From NCBI RefSeq assembly GCF_963676685.1, contig NC_092346.1, positions 27,603,133 through 27,667,132 on the forward strand: a stretch of 64,000 nt of DNA. The letters run 5' to 3'. The stretch's first letter is position 1; each line of letters begins with the position of its first letter. This DNA comes from Mytilus edulis (taxonomy: Eukaryota; Mollusca; Bivalvia; Mytilida; Mytilidae). A model generated the notes under the pieces. It was not told where the DNA came from. It saw nothing but the letters and a program-made list of their open reading frames with translations, and did not search any database. Positions 12,911 through 25,850 of the stretch are shown one piece after another. Made by a program: the position numbers and the translations under genes.

Positions 12911-13650
12911 TTTAGCTCACCTGGCCTAAGGGGCCAAGTGAGCTTTTCTCATCACTTGGCGTCCGTCCTCCGTCGTCGTTAACTTTTACAAAAATCCTCT
13001 CCTCTGAAACTACTGGGCCAAATTTAACCAAACTTGGCCACATTCATCATTGGGGTATCTAATTTAAAAATGGGTCCAGCGACCCAAGCAACCAACCAAG
13101 ATGGCCGCCATGGCTAAAAATAGAACATAGGGGTAAAATATAGATTTTGGCATATATCCCTGAAACCAAAGCATTTAGAGTAAAATTGTTTATCAGGTCA
13201 AGATATATCTGCCCTAAAATTTTCAGATGAATCAGACCTGTTGTTGGGTTGCTACCCCTGAATTGGTAATTCTAATAAAATTTTGCAGCTTTTAGTTATT
13301 ATCTTCAATATTATTATAGATAGAAATAAACTGTAAACAGAAATAATGTACAGCAAAGTAAGACCTACAAACAAGTCAACATGACCAAAATGGTCAATTG
13401 ACCCTTAAAGGAGCTATTGCCCTTTATAGTCAATTTTTAACAATTTTCATAAATTTTGTAATTTTTTGTAAACTTTTACAAAATTATTTCCTCTGTAACT
13501 ACTGGGCCAAGTTCAGGAAAAGTAAGATCTACAAACACCGTCATCATCATCACCAAAACACAATTTTGTCATGAATCCATCTATGTCCTTTGTTTAATAT
13601 GCCCATAGACTAAGGCGAGCGGCACAAGCTCTTTAGAGCCTCTAGTTTAA
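12911..13650 (+). mobile_element. Long copy of the 'TTTAGCTCACCTGGCC' dispersed element
   Basis: Begins TTTAGCTCACCTGGCCTAAG and ends GAGCCTCTAGTTTAAA. Internal stretches (CTACTGGGCCAAATTTAACC and ATGGCCGCCATGGCTAAAAA) recur inverted at 1661-1990; the 5' end recurs at 35643. An internal CTCTG..ACTACTGGGCCAA is repeated at 13010 and 13490. No open frame. Confidence 0.65.
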
Positions 13651-13661
13651 ATACAATATCA

Positions 13662-13752
13662 GGGGCGGATCCAGCCATTTTAAAAAGGGGGGTTCCCACC
13701 CAGGACGAAGGGGGGTTTCCAACTATATGTCCCCATTTAAATGCATTCCATT
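13662..13752. repeat. 5' part of a GGCGGATCCAG element
   Basis: GGGGCGGATCCAGCCATTTT with GGGGGTTCCCACCCAGGAC as in the complete copy at 46383-46529; the right terminus is missing. Confidence 0.65.
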
Positions 13753-14520
13753 CACTGAATTGGGCTTTCTGTTTGGTCCAGGCGTCATTTCCGGAAACAA
13801 TGAAATTCACCAGGACGGAAGATGGCAATCGGCAATCCTCGGGTGACTCCGCTTCTCCCTATGTCTATGTCTATGGAGGTACGGAATCGGCCGAGTTGTT
13901 ACGAATGGAAAGGTGCATGGTTTTCCTATTTTTTAATTGTTTTAAACAAACATTTTTACTTTGTATTATCTATGTCTAGCGCAGATGTCTCCCGACAGCA
14001 TTTCAAACTAGATAAAAAAAACTTTGGGCCATTTAATGGTTGCCAAATATTTAACCAGCAGAGTATTGGCACTGCATGGCTTTCATGCAAAGAGGTTGTC
14101 TTTGGGGTGTAATACATTTCTGCTTTAATCATCAATTACATGTTACATTTCCTTTACTTTGTTAATATATCATTGTATATTGCACATGTATATTACTTAC
14201 GACAAATAGAATAAATGTTAACCTATAAATCAGTTTAATGTGTCTACCATATCAAAAGATGATAAGAATAAAATCAATATTATTATTATTATCAATATCT
14301 ATAAAAACTAGATAAATATATAAGAATTCTATTTGATGGTCACTGCTTGGTTTCTAGCCTGCATTGCTTTAACAGAAATAATAATAAAACAAAAGCATGT
14401 ATATATATATATATATATTCGTATGAATTTCAGTATGTTAAAATTATGTGAATAGTAAATTACATCGATTGACACAAATCTTTGACTTTTGTGGTAGCGA
14501 TAAAAGTAGGTCTTGTTTAA

Positions 14521-14712
14521 TAAGGCCATTTCGCGTTTTTTGCGTCAAAAAACGCAAAGTCGAAAATGCGAGACCGGAAATTTTTTTTTTTTTTCGCATT
14601 TTCGCGTTTTCGACTTCTATTTTTTTTTTTTTTATGTTTTTGCGTTTTTGACTTTGCGATTTCCCTTGTTCGCACTATATAATATGAATGGCGAAAGCGC
14701 GAAATGGCCTTA
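14521..14712. mobile_element. 192-bp MITE with TAAGGCCATTTCGCG ends
   Basis: TAAGGCCATTTCGCG at the left is the exact reverse complement of CGCGAAATGGCCTTA at the right. The centre is a degenerate mix of GCGTTTTTGACTTTGCG and poly-T, itself partly inverted. Confidence 0.85.
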
Positions 14713-15128
14713 ATCGGCCACCATAAGTAGGTGATGAATAAATATAAATGACATTTGATTAGAACAGTTAAAACTCGCATCGTGTTTCAGTAGAATTCAA
14801 AACATGAAAAAATAATACAAATGTTTGTGTAAACGATATTTTCATGCGATGCTAATAATTACGGCCTGAAATGATATTATACTTACATTATCAAACCGAT
14901 TATTAATTAGATACTTTCATCTTTTTGTTCACATTATTAAACAATACTGATATGTTGAAACTATTTCAAGAAGATTTAAGCCTCAGATCTCTAATAAGGA
15001 TTAATATTATTATGAAATTTATTATACAATATTTCGTACATAAACGACATCATAAGCCTCAAAGCAGTTAGTATACATGTTTATTGACATATATGTGTAT
15101 GTTTATACCTGTAGTATATATATAAAAA

Positions 15129-15305
15129 GAAGATGCATGTGGTATGATTGCCCGAATGAAACAACCCTCTACAAGAGACCAAAATGATACAGACATTAAC
15201 AACTATTGGTCAACGTATGTAGTCTTCAACAATGAGCAAAGCCCATACCGCATTATCAGCTATAAAAAGCCCCGAAATAACAATGTAAAACATTATTTCA
15301 TGTAC
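15129..15305 (+). repeat. SINE-like 'ATGATTGCC' repeat, 5' part
   Basis: AGAAGATGCATGTGGTATGA ... AACAATGAGCAAAGCCCATA ... CGAAATAACAATGTAAAACA. It overlaps a chance 68-codon frame that is not a gene. Confidence 0.65.
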
Positions 15306-18300
15306 ATGTACCAAGTTGTACTTTATAATCAAATTATCTATTTATGCTGATGCGACCCAGTAGAAGAAAAGTATATTTAGAAAATATATCTAATCAATAA
15401 ATAAATTATATTAATGCAGGATGTCATGTATATTAAATTTTGGTACTATAAAGGTAATAAAATAAATATAAAAAAATACCCATCAAATTTGATTTGCATT
15501 TTTTTTGTAACATTCTTTATTGATTTATTAGACAAGATAAAAATTTAATGCACATTTAAAAAAAAACACGAAACATGACATGCACATTTTGATACTTATC
15601 AAGGGCGATAATTTGTCGTGTGATTGAAATAATTATAATCGGTTGATTGTCATTTTATTATCATGACACACGTCAGCAGTTAGTGGCTGATCATTATCTT
15701 TATCGCTCATTAAAATTGTCAGCGTTATAATTAAGAGTACCGTTAGACGAGATATGTTCGGACAGATGACCATCTTGTATTGTCCACTATTGTCTTGTAG
15801 AAGTCTTTGATCATATTAATTATTAAAACCAAAGAAACTTTTATGCATTTTGTTATATTATAAAGTGACCTCTTAAACGATAATCATGAAGTGACAAGGG
15901 CCCGTGTCCTTTCCGTGTCCTAAATCAAAATATGACTTGACCTTAGGTTATCTGTATGGGGTAAATCTAGGCTTTATGGAAGATACGGCAGGTCCGTCTA
16001 ATATCAATTGTAAATGTCATGAGAGAGCCTGAGATTTTTTCTTCAAAGATGGTCCCTATAGCCATAGGTATATCGTTTAATAAAAGTATTATTATCATAA
16101 ATAATTGAAAGAGTGTATATTTTTTGATATTCCTTATATACAATTGGAGGTTACTGCTTACCCCTACCATAGAATATTGAAATGCACCCCCTTACCTACC
16201 CCGATATCATGTGTGTGTGTTTGAATGTGTGCGTGGTTTGTGTTAAACGCATTCGATTGAAAAAATCTACATACATGTACACATACATAAATGTCGATGT
16301 ATTGACTTTTTCTTTAAATATAGATGTTTAATATGTCAATATAATTTATCTAATTTTCTTTTATCTTAAAATAGCTATTTCAATACCTCACGGCAGGTCC
16401 GTATCTAAATCAATTATGTCACCAGATAACGGTTAAACCATCATAAATAAGTTAAATGTCAGACTACTTATAAAGTATTATTTTTTTTAACCCAGCTTCT
16501 GTGGATTTCCACTGCAACATCTCAATCTGTGTATACATTTCTTACGTATATGGAAAACCCTACATTAGTTGACCAGCGAACCATGAAGTTACTGATTTAT
16601 TTATTCAGGTACTGACGCAATTATCGCCCCTTGATGTGGTTAATATAATAAGTATTAAGATATATCTAACAGTTACAAATCACTATTTAATTGATGAATT
16701 ATTTGATCGATAAAATGACAGCTTCTGGTGATCTTTACTTATAACATCACAGGGAATATAAGAGATGAAAAGAACCTGCATCAATTAAATCATTATTGGT
16801 CTTAGTAAGCAATCATGATTATCTAATCTTACAATCATATAGAAATAAACAACTGTTTGTATACAAAATAAACTAATAATATTGATCTCTCCGCTATTAT
16901 CTGTACTTTACTATATTATAATACATCGGAAAGCTTAATCACTAATTTAGCATCTCTTTTCAGACTTTCAGGTGCAGACGGTTGCAGGTGCGGGAAATCA
17001 TTGGACCGTAAGATGCTTCTTCAAAATGTGCAAAACAGTTATGAGTAATATGTACTATGCTTTTAATGATTGTCCTATTTTGAAGCCAACTAAAAATAAG
17101 GGATAATTCGTGCACTTTTGCAGAAACGAAAACATTTCCATTTTAACGAAAGTCCATTATTCCGTAAGCACAATGTAAAGCTTAAATTTAAAAAGTGCAA
17201 ACTCATTTGCGCACGCATCATTTTCTTTCTTATGAATTAAGGAAGTCTACATTTAGGCTGTGGTTGCATTTGCTTATTCAAAATACATCTCCATTATGCA
17301 TTTTACATTGTCCTTTTTAAAAATGGAACGCCATAAAATTTCAAAACCCATAATGATTTCTCATTTTGAATAAACTTTATTCTTTCGATGACCTCTAGTT
17401 GCTTACATACAGGTGTTTTTGAAATCATATCACCTCTCCTTATCTTTATATTAAAAGTACATTTTAAAACCAAAACAAAATAACAGCGAAGGAGAAGAAA
17501 TACAGAAGATAGGAAAAAAACAGAAATTGTAATGTATGCTCAACTCTTAAAAACGTCCCCGCTTGGCGGTCTAGATTCCGTGCTCTGTAATTCTGCCGGC
17601 TTTCAAAATTCTGGAAAATACTCTGATACTTTTAAAATAACATCACGAAATTCTGTAATATGCAACAGTTAATCGTTGTGTTATTGTTTTAAATATTTCA
17701 TATAACCATTGCGTTAAGTGTCCATTTGTAAAAGGAATTGTCATGAACACAGGTATTCTTCACTTGATTATTATTATTTCGGTCGCACTGGACTATGTAG
17801 GTGAATATACTACAAAGTCGGTGATACTAGTATACCTCAGACTGATGTGCATGGAATTCGACAAAGTTAACTTACTGTTATAATAATGTGAATAATATGC
17901 CAGGGTCCAAACTTAGATCGACACTAAAATGTAGCGTAATTTAATAACTGGAACCTACCCAAAAATATGTTCTACGTGTCCTGCTTCATTATTGGAGATC
18001 AATTGCATTCTGCATTCTTCATTCACAAAACTGTTTGAATGAAGGCAGGTCACTTTTATTTTGTGTCTCTTATCAATATATAAACGAATATATATACTCT
18101 TAGCATGGAAGTAAAATTTAAATATAATGCTTTCTTGCTCTGAATACAGATAAAAATCATTACAAACTTATGTATAATCATATACAAATCATCGTTCTTT
18201 CTTGGCCAGTAACAAATTCATAAAGAGCTGTCTGCCCGTATAATAAAAGAAACATTTAGCTTTAAAAAAAAAAAAGGATCAAACTAGGGAATAGTTGGCT

Positions 18301-19356
18301 GTGTTGGGTGGGAGGATATTTATTTTTAACTTGTAAGGAAATTCGCAACAGAAAAAATGGAAACAATTGATAATACAATGGTTCTCTGTATAAATTAACA
18401 TTTTTATTTTAAAATGATTGAAGGACAAATATTTAAAATTAAAATACAAATGTTCCTGAAAGTTTTTGATTTGTTTTTGTAAATTTGAGTAGAAAAAAAA
18501 TAGATTTGTAAAAAAGACCTTCTTCCTACCCTTCTCGCTCGAACAAAATATTAACGAGAACCCGCGGGTACCGTTTCAGCGGTCAACTCGATTTGTATAT
18601 CCAGTATATATACTATTATCATTTTTGTAGCAATTCTGATAAACTAAGAAAGTAACCTTTAACTGCATGCATGGAAATATATGACAAGATATTAAAATTC
18701 AATTTGTAAAGTTCTGATGTTGTCATGTCATTTATAACTTCCGATCAACCTGTTATCAGATGTGATATATTATTTTGACGTTCGTGTTATTTTCGCGGTA
18801 ATTATCGGCTCTCTGAATGTTAATCAGACGACTGACACACTATCTTAGACAACTTGATATATGACAGTAAATGCTGTTGAAATTCACTCCATTTATATTA
18901 ATGTCATGTTGTCATATCATCTACTTCATTTAAAAAACAAATAAATGTGTTTTTATCTTGTTTTTACTTTTTTCCCGCGTATTTTATCAACGTTATCAAA
19001 CGATTTTTTGCAGATAGTATATCACTTCACTTTCACACTTACTTTTTACTTTTATAGTTAATCTGTGTTATATTTTAGTGTTGCAATTGATCTTTAAACA
19101 TCTTTTTTTCAAGGCTGAATTTAAACGCAACAGAGCGAAAGTGTTACATGTAGTGCTTGTAAAAGGGTGATCGATCTTCTATGGACCATTTCACTCGCTT
19201 GTAAACAAACAATCAGCTGTGAAAAGTGTGGATCGAACTAAAGGATGAAATCATAAGTTTTGTAAATCTAAGTGTCAATATAATCACTGAGTGACCTCAG
19301 AACGGATTTCAACAAACGGTCTCATTGTAAACCTTTGACATTGGGGATCTAATTGA
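15306..19356. other. No confirmed gene; one isolated exon-like site
   Basis: Long AT-rich stretch. At 16966 a good acceptor (CATCTCTTTTCAG) precedes a short frame containing GADGCRCGKSLDR, ending at a TGA-free run then TAA. No partner exon was found. Confidence 0.4.
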
Positions 19357-19610
19357 ATGTCGAAAGTAAAATATATCCAAAATGCCATTAATTATGGTGT
19401 ACTGTTTTGTGTGTATATATGTGTCATTCTACCCGTCAAGGGCCTTCAATATTGGAACAATGATATCTCATTCTTATTAAATGAGCTGATGGCCTATCTA
19501 AAATCAAAGATGACAGCAACCAAAGCACCAAATAACATTTCAGATCCGCTTAAATTGCATTTAAACTCTGCTTTTGTTGATTTTTGCTTTGTTTTTATTC
19601 TATTTTTCTT
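19357..19610 (+). CDS. Candidate first exon of a secreted protein (unrecognised)
   Basis: From ATG 19357 the frame stays open for 121 codons to 19722. The first 30 residues look like a signal peptide: basic MSKVKYIQ, a hydrophobic core GVLFCVYICVILPV, then KGLQYW. The later part (to about SAFVDF) is polar with one NIS glycosylation sequon. The 3' end of the frame runs into a dispersed repeat (19690-19890), so a donor somewhere before 19620 is likely if this is real. It could equally be chance. Confidence 0.25.
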
Positions 19611-19689
19611 GGTATACGACTATAATGGGATAACGTTGCGTACATTTTTTTTGTTTGAACATGCATGGCTGATTATTAAACAGAGGGGC

Positions 19690-19890
19690 GAAAAATACAA
19701 GAGGGAAATTCAAACTCATTGATAAAAAATAAATAAACAACGCAATGGCTAAATAAGATAAACCGAAAAACATGCAATAGTACACAAGACACAGCAACAC
19801 AAACCCCATCAAAAACTGGGGATGATCCCAGGTGCTCCGGAAAGGTAAGCAGATTCTGCTCCACATGTGGCGCCTGTCGTGTTTCTCATG
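19690..19890 (+). repeat. Dispersed repeat 'GATGATCCCAGGTGCTCCGG'
   Basis: AAATTCAAACTCATTGATAA ... ATCCCAGGTGCTCCGGAAAG ... CTCCACATGTGGCGCCTGTC. I associate this with a mussel repeat family; no second copy in the window confirms it. Confidence 0.45.
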
Positions 19891-21972
19891 TCATGATTAT
19901 GATAATGATTCTGTTATAAATAAGTATTTCATAGAAATGATTAAAACGGTTAAATTGGTACTGATCTGAATTCCAATATGGCTGCCATCTGCATGTCATT
20001 GTATCATCTATTTGTACGGTAATGGAACAAAACCTCTCTCTATATATATACAGGGCCCTTATGTGAACATACTTTAGCGCGTCGGACTATTTTAGATTTA
20101 GAATGTAAAAAAGGTGAATATCATATCACATATGACCTAAACTTGCAATTGTTCTTAAATTTGCTTGTAATGCATTTGCGACATTTAGTTATGTGTCTAT
20201 CAATAAAAAAATCAATTAATCAATTACTATTTCATACGACCGACACTAGCACCAATATTGATCCATGCAGTTTTATTGCTAGACCGCATTTGTGTAACTG
20301 CCTTTTAACTCGACGAATCAAGGACTTAAATTACATCTGCATTACAATAAGATATTTATCGTTAAACTTAATAGTCACATGTATTATTAAAAAACTTGAA
20401 ATGTGCTATAGTTCACAATTATTCTGTACGCCGGAAATGTAGTGCGTCTGCTCTTAATATAGATATAGAAATTTCCGGAATAAATATTCCATGATTAATT
20501 TCAAATGAGCTTGGTCAATTCATTATATTATTGACAACAATATGTGTTGCGAACATTCGCCTGATGATGATGCGGACCCTTCCCCTTTCGAAAAATATGG
20601 AGACCATGATTTCGGACTTGAATATTTGAAAGCATGTTATCAAAAGTTGAATAAATTTTCAAAATTCCTCTTGATGCCATCATTAATTTCATTCCTTTTC
20701 TTTGCCAAGTCGCGATATATATAAATTGCACCGCATCATTCTTTCATTAATTAGCATTCCTTTATTAACTTAATTAATTTATGATACTTAGTGTAGTTTG
20801 ATTAATTTTCAAACTTGTTAAAAAAATGTATCAAAATCGTTTTCGACGGAATAGAGGGATGTTTATCATTCTTTTTACTGCATTTTTTGTTTTGTCGTTT
20901 ATATGTTTCTTCAACTAATTAAAAATTGATGGGACTATTCATACGCCGGCATGCATACAATCATGTCCATAAAATGTAATAAATTGCTAGATTGACTACT
21001 CTGAAAAACATGTATTTTGAAAAGTTGACAAACTTTATGCAATTTTTTTTCCCGCCCTTTGTATAAATTTCCCCTTAAATCTTACAAATTATTTTTGCAC
21101 AGAAACTTTACTAGTATATCCGAAAACGGGACATCATAACCAATATGGGTAATTGGTTTCCAGTTACTTATGTTTTGTCATCTGTTAGTGTCTATCCTTT
21201 TACACCGAAGCTGTAATAATCACACATTAAAAAGGAGTTTTAATGACTCCCACCACATCAAATATTTGATTTCGTCAAAAACATAACTCCGATCCTAAAA
21301 AAAATATTTTTTAAACGTAAAAAATAATACGAAAAGAAATATCAGTGTCCATGATCTCAAATTAGAAGGAAACAGATATAAAATTTTATATATAGAAAGA
21401 GATCAGAGGCCTTTTTAAGAAATGTTTACTATAAATTTGGCTGAAGATGTTATAATTTGTTGTCCAGAGTACAATGATTGTAGAGAGATAAACAAATAAA
21501 TATTTGTCATACCTTTTCAGGTGTTTCAAAAATTCTTGCGCTAAAATGGGTTATACTGGCGTAAAACGTCATATTTTTTCGCTAAAATGTCCTTTCAACG
21601 CGTTAAAATGTCCTCCACCGCTCAAATGTGGAATTTGTTTGGTTTTTAATATAATGAAATTTTGTCGTCACAAAATTTTAGGGATTGACGAGGATTATTG
21701 TAACAATTTTATGGTTCTGGACCTATCTATAGAATAAAATGTACATGATTCTTAAAAGGGAAGATATATATGCAAGTTTATAACTATATATAAACATTAA
21801 ATATTTCATTTCAGTGTAAGGAACGTCAAGGATGCATTCGCAAACCGCAATGAAGAATAACAGTGCAAACAAATTGTGGACGGACGGACGGACTGAAAAC
21901 TGGCTATTGGGTTGCAAAGCTGTTACTTCATCAAATAGATTACATATACTTTCAGTACTATATATATACAGA
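19891..21972. other. No gene seen
   Basis: Short open frames only (up to 99 codons at 20143), all low complexity or without domain features. Confidence 0.5.
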
Positions 21973-22114
21973 CGCGGATCCAGCCATTTTAAAAGGGGGT
22001 CCCAAACCTAGATAAAGGTGAGTGGTGGGGATTCCAAACACATGTCCCCTTTCAAATGCATTGATCGTCCAAAAAAAGGGGGTTCCAACCCCCGGACCCC
22101 CCCTTGGATCCGCC
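21973..22114. mobile_element. GGCGGATCCAG MITE
   Basis: CGCGGATCCAGCCATTTT at the left and CTTGGATCCGCC at the right, with a G-rich/C-rich interior able to fold into a hairpin. Same family as 13662, 39019, 46383 and 53854. Confidence 0.8.
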
Positions 22115-22286
22115 ACTTATATAGACTGATTCTTACGATTTGTATATATAAATAGACAGAAACATTTTCACAACTTAATTGTTTGCCTTTTTTAACTGTT
22201 TAGTATTTCCTTTGCCAATGACTCTCATGTTTATTTATATACATTATTTCCTGTTATTTCACGCTTAAGCATCAAACACTTGCGTG

Positions 22287-22287
<1 letters not shown>

Positions 22288-22318
<31 letters not shown>
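22288..22318. repeat. (TA)n microsatellite
   Basis: An unbroken run of about 15 TA dinucleotides. Confidence 0.9.
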
Positions 22319-22320
<2 letters not shown>

Positions 22321-22544
22321 TTCAGTCGATAAGTAGAATACTAATCCTATCTCAATGAAGGAACCAGTATAAAATGACCACAACATTTATAGAGCAAGTA
22401 TATATCAAGCGTAATTAATAGATATATACCTAATACTTTGTTTATGAGTTTGGTCCTTTTAAAGCTGCTATATATTTATGTGGTATCGGTTTATCTCATT
22501 GTTGAAGGTCATAAAGATGACGTATATCTAGTTGTTTGGTCTAT

Positions 22545-23011
22545 TTGCTCACATGAATTTCACATCAATCTCACGTGAAATTCACATGAAAAATTTCACG
22601 TAAGATTCACCTCAATCGAGCTTATACACGAAACTCACGTGAAAATTTTCATGTGAATTTCACGTGAATTGAGATTCACATGAATCTGATGTGAAATTTT
22701 TCACATGAATTTCACGTGAATTTAACAACAAAAAAAATTGATATTTTTCATGATTTTAATTACATTTAAAAATTTAGATGTTATTTGAATTACTCTATTT
22801 TAAAAATTCATGTCAATTTCACATGAAAAATTTTACGTGATTTTCATGTGAAATTCACATGAGTTTCACACAAGAATCACATGAAACTCACAAAAATTGT
22901 TTTCACGTGAGTTTCACGTATAAGCTCGTTTGAGGTGAAATTGATGTGAATTTCACGTGAGATTCACATGAATTTTAATTCACGTGAAATTGATGTGAGT
23001 GAAATTTGCCT
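22545..23011. mobile_element. E-box-rich palindromic element
   Basis: Two arms (about 22545-22735 and 22810-23000) are imperfect inverted copies, each made of short alternating TTCACRTGAA and TCACATCAAT words. CACGTG occurs many times. Centre is AT-rich with no repeats. No coding capacity. Confidence 0.8.
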
Positions 23012-25620
23012 GTGTAGTGGAGAATTGTCTCAGTGACAATCGTATTCAACATTTAAAGAAAATTATTCTCATATAGTTTTAAATGGTTTTTTTTAACTTA
23101 TCTATAGAGACCCCTCCTGAAGACATCACCTCTTTATTCCGTCTGCTTTTTGTGTCATAATTAATACACTTCCCTGGTGCCCTTTGACCAAAGTCAATAA
23201 AAACATCAGGTGAAAATTTTATGATTTTTGGAGAAAATTAAAAACGTTGGCACCAAAGTGGATCAATGAAAAAATAGTTCAATTCGCGCAGTGCTGTGCT
23301 AATCACCACAGCTGGATGTATGAGTATAATTTTGAATGCACAAATAGTACATTATTAGAGATGAGTGAACCTATAAATTTGAGAATTCGGTTCGGGTTTT
23401 TAATTTGTATTGAAATCAAGATTGTTTTAATCAAATAAGAACAGAATGATAAGACTGATATATATCTATAAAGTATTTAAAAATGAAGACCGGAATGGGG
23501 ATATATTAATAAAAAGATGGTATGAAACACAATAGTTCGGCTTGCCTCATATTTTGGAAACCTTTATTTCACACACATGAAGCCCTTGAGTGCTTGACCG
23601 GCTATTTGATATTCTTAGGAGGGAAAATATTTTGAAATTTACCTTACTGGCAAATAAATTATTTTTAAAGGACGCTTGAAAATAATATCTTTACCCACAA
23701 AATGTTGGGTTTAGTCGCAAAAAAAACCCATTCATGTGGCAAAAATAAGTTATTGTTCATTGTTATTTTGGGGAGTTTATTCGAACGGAAATTAGTCCCT
23801 CCCGCAAAATATCAAATCTACATCCCATCAGTACCAGGAACATATATATTAGATATACTGTTCCCAGATTAGTACCAATGATTGACATATTCTAGATGTT
23901 ATAAAGATTCTCTACGATGATTTTAATATTGTGACACAAAAAAAAAATGTTTCGGTTCTTTTTTTTCATTTCAGTAATGGGAGGCGCTACGATTTCCAAA
24001 ATCAATATTCCAGTGTTCGTCAAGTTTGAACCATAGGGATCATATATAGGGAACCAATAATTTGCGTTCGTAAACTCGACAGAATGGTCTTTAAACTCTG
24101 TCCCTGCTCGTTATTTTTTTTCAAGCTTCATTATCTACTTGTACATTCACGTAGAAACGTGCAAGTTCGATCTTCTTTCTTGTACAAGCATGTGTAATCA
24201 TGCTCCAGTTTTTTAACCTGCCTGCAAAGCTTTGCATGTACTAAACGTAATCTCCAAATATCGGGTCAAGGAAAATCAATAAACTTTGATTTTAAAAAAG
24301 ATATATCATAACAAAAACATTGTGCTTCTTTCATATCTCAATATCATATCAATATATGTAGATGAGTAACCGAGGTCACCGGGTCATATTTCTAAAATAT
24401 ACTTTTGTCGTGTCCTATTTCGTGTACGATACATATCTATTTCTCTTCTTTGTTTTTACCTTTAATCACATCTGCATTGCATAATATTTCAAAGTGAAAG
24501 ACTAAACCAAAGATACACGAAAGATTTCTTCTGTTCGGGAGTCTGCCCTGGAGGTTGATGAAATCTACATCATTTTCTTATGTAAATTAGAAATCGATGG
24601 TTATACACTTTGTGCGACGTTTCTACCTTTTTTAAACCAATACACGAATGACTAAGTTACTATTTTAAGTAGTTGGACCAGTGCCAAGTGTGTTGGTTTT
24701 ATTTTAGGTCTGTAGATTTGTTTACATTATCTGTAGTCAATGGGTCACCGGAAAATAAATTAACAACAATAATTCATATATTCACCTGGCTGATATAAGT
24801 AAATTAATGTTATGATGTAACTATATAACTGTCTCATTTCAACCGCAATCTTTTCATAGTCATTCATCTAGATAATTAGTCACAGACATAGATTGATTCA
24901 ATGGGCTGAGAGAATATCACCATTATCTCTTTTCTAAATTTATTTACATTCAAATAAACAATAAAGTATATTTAAAATATACATAATTACATACATTTAT
25001 TTTTAGTAAAACTAAAAAGAAACGATATGGAAACAGAGGTCGCTGAGCTGGAATGTCACTCCATCAAATGGTCAGATAAAATCCAAAATCATATATTTGT
25101 TTTCAATAAATAATATATATTTAGAAAGTCAAATCTACGTGTATGAAAAAATTATTTTAGACAAAATGAAAGAATAGAAAAGAAAGAAAAGAAAATATTC
25201 TAATGCACCAAATTAATGCTGATTAAATCATTACCCCTTTTCAAATATAAATATACAATTGTTAAAATAAAATCTGAGATCATTTGAAAACTGATTTACA
25301 TTAAATGTAAATAAATCATTATTTTCAGAACAAGAAAAACACATTAATAACAATAATATTTTAAACATGATTGAAAATTATGCCTTCTTTTATATGGTAT
25401 GTCATACCATATCAATTAGTAAAAGACATGAAAAAGGCATAAATTTTAAATCGAAAATGGTTAGTAATAAAAAATCAAATAAAAGCACTTTAGTGACCAC
25501 CAAGAATATATGAGATCGCGGGCTTGGCCCCCATATTGAGCAATCAATCTTGTGGTCTGATTTTTGCATAGCACCAAACTTCCGGATGAGCAAACATCCT
25601 ATTATATAGTCATGTAAAAC
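23012..25620. other. No confirmed gene; possible isolated acceptor
   Basis: A strong polypyrimidine-AG (CTTTTTTTTCATTTCAG) ends at 23974 and is followed by short frames closed within 60 bp. The rest is AT-rich with no coding pattern. Confidence 0.4.
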
Positions 25621-25730
25621 ATCGGAAAATTGTCACAAAAAGTATCCGAACATTGTCAAAAAAATATCCAAAATTGTCATCTATGTAAACACCCGAACAC
25701 ATCCGAACACTGTTAATAAAAGGCATTGTA

Positions 25731-25850
25731 TCAATTTTCTGATGGGTTGGTAGGACTAGGCGTGAATAATTGTCGTAAACTGTCCCAGAAGCCGCCAAAT
25801 CTCCAAGTTCCTGGGAAAGATCCTGGATGTGGTCGTATCATGATTCTTGC
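25731..25850 (-). CDS. BAD: BAD-like gene, terminal coding exon 3 (Trp-rich tail)
   Basis: Residues 281-319 and the TGA stop, after acceptor TGTTTTCAG|GCAAGA. The tail TWRFGGFWDSLRQLF (295-309) is amphipathic and aligns with the tryptophan-containing C-terminus of vertebrate BAD, a region linked to membrane association. There is no classical transmembrane segment. The 3' UTR is not delimited; short direct repeats containing TCCGAACA occur just downstream (25620-25715). Confidence 0.82.
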   Translation of the reverse strand, partial: ARIMIRPHPGSFPGTWRFGGFWDSLRQLFTPSPTNPSEN

